The position numbers and the translations under genes are program-made. A stretch of DNA of 64,000 nt from Staphylotrichum longicolle (lineage: Eukaryota > Ascomycota > Sordariomycetes > Sordariales > Chaetomiaceae), in contig JAHCVI010000003.1 of assembly GCA_019096155.1 (NCBI GenBank), forward strand, positions 3,720,001-3,784,000. The letters run 5' to 3'. Of this stretch, positions 1 to 10,437 are shown piece by piece. The notes below the pieces were generated by a model. It did not search any database. It was not told where the DNA came from and was given only the letters and a program-made list of their open reading frames with translations. How positions within the stretch are numbered: the first letter of the stretch is position 1; each line of letters opens with the position of its first letter.

Positions 1-736
1 GAGCTGGCTTCCCTGGCATTTACCCATTGGCTCTTCAATCATAGCACTTAGCTGATACCCAACAAATTTACTTGTTTTTGAGCCTCTACCCGTCATCAGC
101 CCTCCCAGGTTGGTCGGTTTATCCAGTCACCAGTTTCTCATAATGAAAAGTCACCGAGTTTTTAAATCAATCAGATCCATTCGTTCCATCAAACCATCGA
201 GAACCGATATAATCATTTCCCTGGCTTGGCGTGATCATAAAGTGCGACTGTCTGCCCGACTTACACATCGAATTCGATGTTTTTGTCCAGGGGTGTGACA
301 TGGATATTTGGAGAGGTGACAGAGGGTGACCCGGCGCTATGGATCCGCAACAGCCGGAAATTGAAAACTGGGTGCGGTTCCTGGGGAACCACAAACACCC
401 GGCTTGGACAGCCCATGCAACCTCAACTGAAGTTGAAACTGTGAAACACAGAGCCAACCATGATGGGGGAAACCAGTGAACCACACGCCCGGGATCGGCA
501 ACCCAGTTTCCGCATTTGACCACAACCCGAGCACCAGGCTCAGCCCTACGAGCCCAGGTCTTGGCGTGTTTATATCCTCCTTCCAAATCCGACAAGCTCC
601 CGCCCAGCCTCTGATCCACCCCACAACCCATCTCGCATCGCACCGCACGCACCGCACGCTACCCCCTTTTCCCGCCGTCATCACTCCCGCGCTTCCCTCA
701 CCTCACCCCAACCCACCCCCTCAACCCCGCGTCGCA
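1..736. other. Upstream region of the zinc transporter gene
   Basis: No gene is recognised here. The transporter reading frame stays open upstream to about 476, but the first 87 codons of that extension look like leader sequence. The signal-peptide-like start is at 737. An inverted CCAAT (ATTGG) at 26-30 is far from the start and is not called as functional. Confidence 0.5.
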
Positions 737-2174
737 ATGGGTCTCCTCCAGCTCCGGTGCACTCGCGCCGCGGCGCTCCTGCTCATCGCGACCCTCGCCC
801 TCGCCCAATTCGCGTGGGCCAGCAGCACCAGCGACGCCAAAACCGCCGCTCCCTCTTTGCAAACCCTCTCCCTCGAGGACCTCGACGCCCAGCTCCAAGT
901 CTGTCCTACCCCTTATCAAACCACCACCACTCAAATCAATCAACCTCCCTCGACTAACTCCTCCCCCATCATAAAACAGGAATGCCCCATCATCGCGCAG
1001 CTCTCGCACCAAAAAGCCACGGCGCACGCCCAGGCCCCGTCCTCCCTCACCGCCCGCCTCTTCACGCTGCTCTTCCCCTCGTCGCGCCCGGCCGTCAACG
1101 CCCTGCTCGCCACGCTCTACATCTCGGGCCCGCCCAACTTCTTGCTCGCCCTCTGCCCGACCGACATCGACCCGGCCTCGCTGTCCGTCATGGTCGCCTT
1201 CGCCGTCGGCGGCCTGCTGGGCGACACCCTGTTCCACCTGCTGCCCGAGATCTTTCTCGGGGAGGACGAGCCGGACCGCGTCAGGATGGTGCTGGTGGAG
1301 CCGAATCGGAATTTGTTGTTGGGTGTCGCCATTTTGGTGGGGTTCTTGGTGTTTGTGGGGATGGATAAGGGGTTGAGGATCGCGACGGGGGGCGAGGGGG
1401 GCCATGATCACGGGCATGGGCATGCGCATGGGCATCAGCATGGACATGGGGTGGCGGAGGGGGCCAAGTCGAGCGCGGTTGGAGAAAGGAGAAGGGGGGT
1501 GCCAAGTTGAGGAAGGGGAAGAAGGAGGAGGATGTGGGGAAGGGGGAGGCGGTGGCTGAGAAGGAGGTGAATCCGTCGGTGAAGCTGGGGGGTGTTTTGA
1601 ATATGATGTAGGTTGTTTTGTTTGGAGAGGTTCGGGTTGGGGATTAGGGGATCTGGAGTCGCTGACGTTTTTTTTTTACAGTGCCGACTTTACGCACAAC
1701 ATCACCGACGGCTTGGCCATGTCGGCCTCGTTCTATGCGTCGCCCACCATCGGCGCGACCACGACCGTCGCCGTCTTCTTCCACGAGATCCCGCACGAGG
1801 TGGGCGACTTTGCGCTGCTCGTGCAGTCGGGCTTCACCAAGCGGCAGGCCATGGGCGCGCAGTTTGTCACGGCCATCGGCGCGCTGATCGGCACGCTCAT
1901 TGGCATTGCGGTGCAAGAGTTTGGCGGCGGCGGCAGCACCGAGGGGGCGGCCATGGGCATGCGCGACGGCCTCTGGGGCACCAGCCTCACCTGGGGCGAC
2001 ATGCTGCTGCCCTTCACGGCGGGCACCTTCCTCTACGTCGGCACGGTGGCCGTGATCCCGGAGCTGCTCGAGACGGGGCCCAACAAGGCGGCCGAGCTGC
2101 GCAAGACGCTGGTGCAGTTTGCTGCCATCCTGCTCGGCGCGGGCATCATGCTGTACATCTCGTGGCATGATTGA
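737..2174 (+). CDS. YKE4: KE4/ZIP7-type zinc transporter (ZIP family), with an apparent frameshift
   Basis: This is a ZIP (SLC39) zinc transporter of the KE4/ZIP7 branch, which in characterised members moves zinc out of the ER or Golgi into the cytosol. Exons fit 737-898, 980-1607 and 1682-2174; the introns are 899-979 and 1608-1681. The product of about 427 residues starts with a hydrophobic signal-like segment. It has a luminal/cytosolic His-rich loop (HDHGHGHAHGHQHGHG, about 1409-1450), then the metal-binding HNITDG and HEIPHEVGD motifs in the last exon, followed by several membrane helices. The frame breaks between about 1480 and 1506: the first part ends at a TGA at 1508-1510, while the downstream part is read one base back. 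One extra base in the A/G-rich run restores a continuous ZIP protein. No intron of normal size bridges it well. Either a base is missing from the assembly or the gene is freshly broken. Confidence 0.85.
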
Positions 2175-4721
2175 GGCGGAGACGTAGACGGGTGATGACA
2201 CTGCATGTTCATCTTGGGGGTGGAGAGCCCAAAACTCAGATTTAGAGTCATAGACGGTCAGACGGTCAGCATCGGATATCACCGCTTGGAGGTGCTACAC
2301 ACAGGACACAGCAAGGTAGCATTCAAGGAAGGCTTGGATACGACGGCCGGTTACGAGCAAGATATACAGATTACTTTGTAATATACAATTGTCATAATGC
2401 ACACAGCCTTTCGGCAGACCCCTCGGGGATCCTTCTGCTCCATCAAGAGCCTTGCTAGGCTGAGAATGCTGTGGAACAAGAGAAAATCTCAAAAGTGAGA
2501 ATGACTCCTGGAGGAACATTAGTAATGGCTGCCCATTGTCAATTGACCAAGCAACACGGACCACGGCCCGCAACAAGTGGGGTGCGGTCCCCAAACCGGT
2601 TGGAGGACGGGCAGGGATTCAGTTTAAAAAAGCCAACGTTCGAAACCGACATGTCGACAGAAAGGCGCACGACGAGTCACAGGCCGGAACCAAATCCGCA
2701 GCCCACACATCGTCGCAATCGCAATCGCACCCCCCTCCCCCCCGGCCAAAACTCACCCAGCTTGTCTCGATTTCCCTGACGCCATCATCTGAACTCGTCA
2801 CCCGTATCGAGCTTGCTTACAGATCGCGCCCTCCTTGTGTATCGCTCACGCAATCTGCAGCTCCTCTTGCTGCCTACGCGATGACGACGTAATGCGGAGG
2901 GGTCCAGCCCAGGCCTCTGGGTCTCATGCTGCTTGCTGCTTGCTGTTGCAGGTTGCGCGGTCTTCGATGGGGGGGCACTGGGGGGAGGGGTGTGCCGAAC
3001 CGATTCTTTTCTTGGAGCGCCCGTCTCAGGGCGTGTGACATGAACCCCCCGACAACAACGAGAGGATCCCGTCGTCGGGTATGCTGGTGGGTCTGCGAAA
3101 TCTCTTGGAGCGCGTAGGTGTGGACCCCTGGGCTCATTGAAGATGCATCTTCTTGCCGATGACTCCAACTCGCGATGGAGCCGCGTCTGGCTGCTCTCCA
3201 CAATTTGGGGGTGGGCCGTGGGTGTGGTGGATGGTCGGCACCACCTAGACTAAGCCTCCAAAGGTGGCTGTTAGCGAAGGCCTGGTTGTCGGCGGAGGGC
3301 GCTGCAAGAGCGCTATAGATGCGGTGCAGAAGCGAGGCACGCTCAGGTACTGTAGTTCCATGCGCCAGGTTGATTTCTATTGTCTCGGCCGAAACGGACG
3401 TGCTGTGCTGCAAGGCGCTTCAAGAAGGGGATCTGGCTGGAGTGTTCGTCTGGACTTTTGCAGTCAGCCCCCGGGTCAATTCCAATGTTCAGATTTCCGT
3501 CTTTGGGTCTTTGGGGGATTCGATGCGGAGCTGTGGGGTGAGTGGGGTTGCAGCAGGGCTGGTCAATCCAATTGAGCTGGCCGCCTAGAAACGTGAACTG
3601 AGCTGTGCACACCCAGTCTCGCGGGTCTGCTGTCCGACACCGGCCTCGGGCAGCGTCGACGGCATTGACTGGCGGGGAAGGACGGCTATTTTGTCAATGT
3701 TTTTTGCCTCTCTCCTGAACTAAGTCGAAGAGCAGCGACACCAGCATTGTTTGACCATGCCCATTTTGGGGCGCCGTTCAATGCTTGTTGGTCCCAAGAA
3801 CAAAACTTCAACACTTGTCTCGAGTCCGATGACCGGCCACGGGGGCCTTTGCGCCTTTCCCCAGACAAGCGACGACAAGCCGAGCCCATGTTCGACGTTA
3901 GCGCAAGGCTAGGGCGTTGCGTGCTGGGCCCGCACGTGTGCCAGATTCCCCCAGCAGGGCAGTGATCGGGTGGGCCTAGTTCGACGACCGTTTTCAGGCT
4001 GCGGCTGTCTTTGTGGTTCTTCTTTGTCAACGCCCGCCCGTCCACGGAAGAAGCCAGCCGATGAGCAGGGACGCCCCACCCGGGACGTGTGTGTGACAGA
4101 CACAACGAGGAAAAAGAGGATGGATGGGGTAAGGTTAGCAGGTTAGCAAGGCCCCCAGGCAGACTCAGGCAGACTCGGGCAGGGTGTGGCCCAGGGATGC
4201 GCAGCTGCCAACCCTGCAGAAGCACATCCCGCCTTTCGGGCCACACACCCTCCCCGAACCGCCGCCAATCAGCGCCTCTCCCCGGCCCGTACCAGCACGG
4301 CGAGCCATGTGTGGAAGAAGGGCGCCAGCAGATCACATCCAGGCCATGACGCTTCGGCTAGCGTGTAGCGTGTGGGTTGAAGTTTAACAAGCCTCTGCTT
4401 TGTAATGAGTCAACTGCACTTGCGTTCGTCAGTCACAGCTGGGGACCCAAGGGACCAGAGCTAGGATACGTTGGCTCCGTATAAGAGAATGAATGCGCCG
4501 CCAACTCGGGATCCATTCCACTGTTTAAGCATCGGATCCTTTCACTCAGATTTGTCTCGCACTTACACTGCCCCGACAAGATCCAGTTACAAAACCATTG
4601 TGCCCAAATACTCAGTTTCAACAAACCTGTCTTATACCCTGACACTTAACTTGTGGTCTTCTTGGGGATTCCCCCCTTTGTTTCTCGTCTCGCGTAATTT
4701 CCCACGATCCCAGTCAGCAAG
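2175..4721. other. Intergenic region between the zinc transporter and the arrestin gene
   Basis: About 2.5 kb with only short, unconvincing open frames on both strands. The right end, from about 4500, is pyrimidine-rich and looks like the promoter and 5' leader of the arrestin-like gene. Confidence 0.5.
4479..4486 (+). promoter_or_regulatory. Possible TATA box of the arrestin-like gene
   Basis: A TATAAG core lies at 4480-4485, about 240 bp before the ATG at 4722 and just before a pyrimidine-rich leader. The position is plausible, but the motif alone is weak evidence. Confidence 0.3.
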
Positions 4722-6338
4722 ATGACGAGCTGGGTAGCTTCGTCGGCTGCGAGCACCTGCTCCCCCATGGGGAGTGTTTACCCGAAGAGGAGCACGGCGT
4801 ACCCCAAGTCGGACGTTCAGATCAACCTCAAGGACCACTACAACTCCAAAGTTTACACCTCGTCTTCACCCATCTCCGGAGATGTCAGCATTACGACTAG
4901 GCGCGAGGTCCGCTTCGACTCGATCCAGATCCTCCTGCTCGGCCAGACCAGGACGAGCTTCGAGGGCATGAGCGTGCCGCAAGAGGTCACCCACACCTTC
5001 CTCAAGATGATGATGCCGATCCCCGAGTCCACATATCCCGTCCCCAGGGTGCTCGAGTCCGGCCAGACGTACACCATCCCCTTCAACTTCGTCGTGCCGA
5101 ACCAGCTCACCATCAACGCCTGCAACCACGCCCGCCTCTCCGACCAGCTCCAGGACCACCACGTGCTCCTGCCGCCCAGCGTCGGCGGCTGGCAGAGGGA
5201 CGACATGGCGCCCAACATGGCGCGGGTCGAGTACTCGGTTAAGGTCCGCGTGCTGCGCGACGACGGGAACCGCAAGACGCGCATCATGGAGGGCTCCCAG
5301 GCGGTCCAGATCCTCCCCGCGACCCCCGAGGAGCCCCCGCTCAACGTGACCGACAAGGACAAGCTCTACCGCATGTCCAAGACCAAGACGCTCCGCAAGA
5401 ACATCCTCTCGACCAAGCTGGGCCGCGTGACCGCCGAGGCCATCCAGCCCAGCGCCGCCATCCTGTCCCCCGACGGCCGCCGCGTCATGTCGCACCCGAT
5501 GGCGAGCGTCAAGCTCACCTTTGACCCGGAATCCGGCCGCACGCTCCCGCCCACCATCACGGGCGTCACCGCCAAGCTCACCGCGCACACCTACTACTCC
5601 TCCGGCACCATCTCCTCGTTCCCCAACCTCGGCGAGTGGAACACGCCCTACCTCCTCGACCGCCGCGGCCAGTTCTTCACCTCGACCCCGCTCCCGCCCA
5701 TCACCCTCGCGCAGCAGCCCGCCTGGACGCCGACCGTCACGCCCCCGATCTCGCGCCGCGACTCGGGCTACGGCAGCGACCAGCCCTCGTCCTCGTGCGA
5801 GGACAACAACTACAGCAGCAGCAAGTTGCCGATGCTGAAGTCTTCCTCGCCGACAACGACGTCCTCGACATCACCATCGACCCAGCACACCACGACCCTC
5901 ACGATCCCGCTCTCCCTCCCCACCGACAAGAAGACCCTCCTCCCGACCTTCCACAGCTGCATCGCCTCGCGCGTCTACACCGTCCACCTCGCCCTCGCCC
6001 TCAACACGCGGGGCGCCTCCAGCACCGTCTCGCTCGTCGTCCCGCTGCAGATCGCCGTCGATTCCACCTCGACCACCTCCCCCTCCACCTCACCACTGTC
6101 TGCGGGGGGACCCGTCGTGGTCGCGGCGCCGCCGAGCTTCGAAGAGGCCGCGGCCGACGAGCACCTCAGGCCGCGCGTGCTGCACGCGTACGAGTACGAG
6201 GCGCCCGAGGGGCAGGCGGCGGCCGAGAGGGGGAGCTGGATGCTGAGGGCGGGCGAGGGGGCGCAAGAGGAGGAGGCGGGGGGGAACGGGGGCCTGCCCG
6301 AGTATGGGGAGGCGGGGTATCGGCGGCGGGTGGATTGA
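4722..6338 (+). CDS. Arrestin-like (alpha-arrestin) adaptor protein
   Basis: A single exon of 538 residues with an arrestin fold. The N-terminal arrestin domain (roughly residues 25-190) contains the typical pattern of ligand-binding beta strands, for example SGDVSITTRREVRFDSIQIL and an FNFVVPNQL strand. The C-terminal arrestin domain follows at roughly 225-470, interrupted by a Ser-rich loop at about 340-400. Fungal alpha-arrestins recruit the HECT ubiquitin ligase Rsp5 to plasma-membrane transporters for endocytosis. An LPEY sequence near the C-terminus fits the L/PPxY class of WW-domain ligands, and a PPSFEEA sequence is also present. The start is the first ATG after a pyrimidine-rich leader. 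It could equally be called a Bul1-type or generic arrestin-domain protein; the exact cargo cannot be inferred. Confidence 0.85.
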   Translation: MTSWVASSAASTCSPMGSVYPKRSTAYPKSDVQINLKDHYNSKVYTSSSPISGDVSITTRREVRFDSIQILLLGQTRTSFEGMSVPQEVTHTFLKMMMPIPESTYPVPRVLESGQTYTIPFNFVVPNQLTINACNHARLSDQLQDHHVLLPPSVGGWQRDDMAPNMARVEYSVKVRVLRDDGNRKTRIMEGSQAVQILPATPEEPPLNVTDKDKLYRMSKTKTLRKNILSTKLGRVTAEAIQPSAAILSPDGRRVMSHPMASVKLTFDPESGRTLPPTITGVTAKLTAHTYYSSGTISSFPNLGEWNTPYLLDRRGQFFTSTPLPPITLAQQPAWTPTVTPPISRRDSGYGSDQPSSSCEDNNYSSSKLPMLKSSSPTTTSSTSPSTQHTTTLTIPLSLPTDKKTLLPTFHSCIASRVYTVHLALALNTRGASSTVSLVVPLQIAVDSTSTTSPSTSPLSAGGPVVVAAPPSFEEAAADEHLRPRVLHAYEYEAPEGQAAAERGSWMLRAGEGAQEEEAGGNGGLPEYGEAGYRRRVD

Positions 6339-7588
6339 GGATGATGGGTTTCAGGTTGTTGGGGTGGTTGTGGTTTGTTGAGGACGGGAATTTGAATCAT
6401 TGAGAGAGCGGGTTGTGGGGTTTTGAGGTTTTGCTCTGTTTTTTTTTTGTTTGGCGTTTTGGGGTGGTTTCCATTTGGGTTTGAGGGAAGGAACAGAAAA
6501 AGGGGCATATATATTGGATGGGTGGTGGTGGGCTGGTTTTGGGTGAGGCCCGTCAGAAACCAGGGCCTGTGTGGGATGTAAAAATGGGTTTTAGATGATT
6601 GCATGTGTTGTGATGATAGCGGGATACCCGAGTAATTACTACTGTTTGATTTTGCATCTGAGCCTGTGTCCTTGTCGGTTGAGGTCTGAGTTTTTGTGAA
6701 GCCAGGCAGGCATTAGAACACTTGGTGCATAGTGACACCGCCATACGGTCCAGAACACCCAACGATCCTTATTTTCTGTGATTACCCACCTTACCGTAGT
6801 TTTGGACACCCTCCCTGCATCTGGGAGGAGAGTCTCGATTCAGTGGTCCTTTCCACTTGGCATATCTCTCACTTTACCCTATCATGCGTCAGATAGTTCG
6901 AGAGATGTGACATTCGGCATCTCTATCTTGCGTCAGATGCATCATGGATACAGCATGTTTCACAAACTCCTTGTTTGTGTGTGTATGTACTGTCCCTGAT
7001 GATGTGGGTCTTCTGAGAGTTGTGTTGTTGTGAGAAGGTAGCCAACCAAGCCAACCTCACCAATAGCCATGTCCTTATTCTCACACTTCTGCTACCTTTA
7101 TTTGCTCAAAGCTTCCAAGTTTGTCCTGTCTTCTTTCTTACCAGTATTTCTATCCTTTACAGCGAGGCAGACCAGGACAAAAATTCCACTAGCGAGTACT
7201 TACACGGCGGCATAAGTGCATGTATAAGTGCCCTGAAGACAGAGCCTAACTCTAACAAACTGCAGTCTGAGGCTTAGAGCTGCGCATCGTAACATGGAGC
7301 CTCCACCGAGCACTTCATTTCTAGATTTGCCAAAACTCCCAAGCCTGCAATGACCTCGCCATGCATGGTGCGGGATGTGGGCAGTCATCTGGCCCATCAT
7401 CACTGTGTCGATCCATAATCTTCGCCCAGTTGACTTTTTTTTCTGGTTTTTCCTCTGAACTGTTATCCGGCTCACTTAACCACTTTCACCGCATCAGAGC
7501 AGCCTCCGCCCGATCGGTTCTCGGTCCGCCCCCAAACAGGTGCAACACCCACCTTCCTTGAGACGACAGCAACGATCCGACCGCCCAA
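6339..7588. other. Intergenic region
   Basis: About 1.25 kb holding the 3' flank of the arrestin gene (G/T-rich to about 6560) and the promoter of the small membrane-protein gene. The short open frames here show no recognisable domain. Confidence 0.5.
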
Positions 7589-8062
7589 ATGCCGCGCCTG
7601 CGCCGCAAAAACCGCGATCCGAACCAGCCCCCGGCCTCGATCCGTATCAACGGCGTCCGGGTAATGAATGGCAGAGCACCGCCCTACGGTACCCTGCCCG
7701 TCCCGGTTGTTGTCCCACTCCCAAGATCGCGGCCACGCCCATACGACGACAGTTTTCGGGCCAACGCTCTCCGGGCGTTTGGTATAGCGTGCTTCGTCAC
7801 GGCTACCATCATCCGGTTCTTTGTCCTCGCACTCTGGGAGGACACCAAGTCGTTCTGGAACAAGATGTTCCGGCTGTTTGGGCTCCGAGACTTTCAGGAC
7901 TATCTCCTGAAGTGCCTGGGCAAGGTGAAGTGGATCCTGTGGGAGATTGCTTACGTCTTCGCCCGCAAGATCATCCCCGAGGAGGACGACCCGGATGAGC
8001 TGGACTTTAGCCCGTATGGTGCCGACTTGCAAACGGTCCCAAAGCGAAGACGCTCGTTTTGA
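7589..8062 (+). CDS. Small single-helix membrane protein of unknown function
   Basis: A 157-residue open frame beginning at an ATG in good context, preceded by a pyrimidine-rich leader. The N-terminus is basic (MPRLRRKNRD) and Pro/Arg-rich. One hydrophobic segment at about residues 64-83 (GIACFVTATIIRFFVLAL) could span a membrane. A tryptophan- and aromatic-rich amphipathic stretch follows (about 84-125), then an acidic EEDDPDELDF patch and a basic tail ending KRRRSF. I do not recognise the family. The composition is unlike a random frame, and the opposing 209-codon frame on the minus strand has no protein-like features. The basic start and single helix would suit an organelle inner membrane or ER protein, but that is inference. 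Confidence 0.65.
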   Translation: MPRLRRKNRDPNQPPASIRINGVRVMNGRAPPYGTLPVPVVVPLPRSRPRPYDDSFRANALRAFGIACFVTATIIRFFVLALWEDTKSFWNKMFRLFGLRDFQDYLLKCLGKVKWILWEIAYVFARKIIPEEDDPDELDFSPYGADLQTVPKRRRSF

Positions 8063-9221
8063 ACGGCGGGCGAGTGCACGCTGCGTGGGCGAGCTGAGCA
8101 ACAGCGACCGTGGGAGCCTCCGTTGTCAACATGACTTGACTCCTGCTCTGCTCTTGTGCTGCTCCAGCTCGTGCCACCGTGTTTTTCCTGTTCACGCAGA
8201 CATCCCGCGACACCCGAGAAACGAACGAAACCAGAAATACGTTTGATGATGGACTACTCAAGGCGGAGCTGTCTAGTTTGATTCACGCCGGCACCAAAGA
8301 ATACCCATCAGAGACTTTTGTAGCCGACTGACTCTTACGCTGGAGATGGGTGTTGATCAACGGCTTTTTGAGCGTGGAAGTGGGATTTAGTTTTGAGTAC
8401 GGCGTTGGTGTCGCCCAGGACCTGATGGCGGTTCATAGTGGAGTTCAGGGGAAGGGAAACAAGGGACAGCGAAAACGGAGTTTCGGCGCACACAAAAACT
8501 TATAGAAACGAGATGAGAATTGGACCACTGAGAAATCACTGAGAAATCACTAAACAGCGCACTAAAGACTGATTTGCCTTTACCCTGAGATGTCTCCCAA
8601 GAGATTCGGCTTAAGCTGGTCTGTTGCTCCCTCTCCATGTAAGTGAAGGTGAAGAGCCATTTGGTATTTTACGCTACACTGGAAGACTGTTTCCTCGAGC
8701 TGAACTATTTAGTATCAGTCAAAGATCAAGGCAACAATACTTCCAAAAGAATTTCTATCCATGATTTCGCCGGCCAGATGCCCTTTTAACTCCTGGACGT
8801 CTTGCAATAGACAAGAGTGTCAAGACACTCCGCAGAGGGTTAGGGTTTACTCCCAGCCTTTGGCAGTCGTGGTCCAGACCTGGTTCTTGATTGGCGGTCT
8901 CAGTCCCGCTTCAATTCAACGACGTATGTATTACACACTCACGAGCCTCGCACCTTGATCGCCGGTGACGCCAGGCCATTCTTGAACGCTTCATCACATC
9001 ACTCATCACACACAGCACAGCACACATAAATTTTCTGCCTCCTCCCTCCCTTCACTCAACTTCCACCCTAACCCGCCGCACACAAAACAAAACGAAACAA
9101 AACAAACCCGCTTCTCATCATCCATCTCCCAACCCGCCATCCCATTCTCATCCAATTCCCTGACAGTCCGACACAACCCTCATCCTCTTCCCCATATTTT
9201 GTCTTAGTCATATCATCCACC
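8063..9221. other. Intergenic region with telomere-like repeats
   Basis: About 1.16 kb with no supported gene. It holds telobox-like sequence: an AGGGTTAGGGTTTA run at about 8835-8849 and CCCTAACCC at about 9066-9074. The pyrimidine-rich stretch from about 9030 is probably the leader of the metallophosphoesterase gene. Confidence 0.5.
8835..8849 (+). promoter_or_regulatory. Telobox-like motif (two TTAGGG-type units)
   Basis: GAGGGTTAGGGTTTA contains two overlapping telomere-type units about 370 bp upstream of the metallophosphoesterase start. Such interstitial units in fungal promoters can bind Tbf1/TRF-like Myb factors. Function here is inferred only from the motif. Confidence 0.3.
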
Positions 9222-10264
9222 ATGCTAAACGCCCTCAACAACCTCCTCCTCCCTCCGCCGCGCCCCCGCCCCTCACCACCTGACCTCCCTTGCAATCTGA
9301 CCTCCTCTACACGTGCCTCCCCTGCCCCCCGGCCCCTCCCCCCCCCTGCCCCGGCCCATCCGCCTGCCTGTCCACCGCACCCTCCCTGAGGACAGAAGAG
9401 GGGCGGGGGGACGTGCCTGCGGGGACTGCGGGCGGGACGGTGGCGCGGTGGCTGAGGGGCTGCCGGGTGGAAGGGGGACCACGGTCTGGACGAGGGTCCG
9501 GGGGGTGGGGAGGGGCGGGACGGGCGGGAGGTGGACTGGAGCGGGGTGGAGTACCTGTGCGGGAGCGGGGTGGAGGTGGTGGTTGAGGGCGGGAGGAGGC
9601 TGAATGTGTGGGGGTGGGGGGCGCTGCCGTGGTGTGGGGAGGGGTTTGCGTGAGTATATCGTTTTTGTTTTATATACGTGGTTTTGAGGGAGAGTGGTTG
9701 GTGGTGGAGGGGACTGGGATGGAAAGAAAGCGAGATTGACTGACTGGGAAAATAGGCTGCAGTATGAGCGCGCGAAGCATCCGTGGAAGGGCAAGGTGCC
9801 GGAGGAGACGGATGTATTGGTGACGCATACCCCGCCGGTGAGTTGCTGGTCTGACTGTTGGAAAGGGGAGGGGGGATGATGCTAACGGTTGCAAGCGACA
9901 CCATCTCGATCTTGGAATCGGCTGTGCCGGGCTGCTGGACGAGGTCTGGCGCGTCAAGCCGAGGCTGCACGTCTTTGGGCATGTGCACTATGGCCACGGG
10001 AAGGAGGCGGTTTACTACGACGAGTGCCAGCGGGCGTACGAGTCGCTCATGTCGCTGCCAGGGAGGGGCCCCTTTCACGACCTGGTACCGGGTGCGCACT
10101 GGGCGGACGCATTCAACGTGCTATGGTACGGCGTCAGCAGTATCTTGTGGAAATGGATCATGCTCGGGCCGGGGACGAACAATGGCGCCCTGATGGTCAA
10201 CGCGTCGGTCATGTACGGGAACACCGGGCGGCTGGGCAACAAGGTGACGGTTGTGGATCTGTAG
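9222..10264 (+). CDS. Metallophosphoesterase (UPF0046/MPPED-like), 5' exon damaged
   Basis: The 3' exons are clearly a calcineurin-like metallophosphoesterase. They fit as up to 9649, 9756-9837 and 9896-10264, with introns 9650-9755 and 9838-9895 that keep phase. Conserved pieces are GRRLNVWGWGALPWCGEGFA, ETDVLVTHTPP, HHLDLGIGCAG and the metal-ligand loop LHVFGHVHYGHG, ending NKVTVVDL. Before about 9500 the frame collapses: the ATG at 9222 runs into a stop within about 55 codons, and the frame of the intact exon meets a TGA at 9453-9455. The first metal ligands (D-x-H, GD) and the GNHD motif are not present in any single frame, only as a decayed likeness (KGDHGLDEG). This is either a pseudogene or a region with several missing bases. 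Confidence 0.6.
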
Positions 10265-10437
10265 GGGCGCCGTGCCTCAACTTCACGGCCAAAATGGAAC
10301 GAGAAACGTTCTGGTCCTCATGTAATATACAGATCTCCGGTATCATCTAAACCCCTCGCTATATCAAACCTCTAATACCATGCATTCGTACCCGGCCCGT
10401 GCATTTTCCTACTTTACAGTCATCAAGTCCAGTCGAC

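Noticed and set aside
698..1447. 249-codon frame antisense to the ZIP gene
   Set aside because: Shadow of the transporter coding strand; there is no independent evidence.
1449..1506. A 58-nt intron to explain the ZIP frame break
   Set aside because: The donor GTGGCG is non-consensus and the acceptor CCAAG is weak. A missing base is simpler and matches other genes here.
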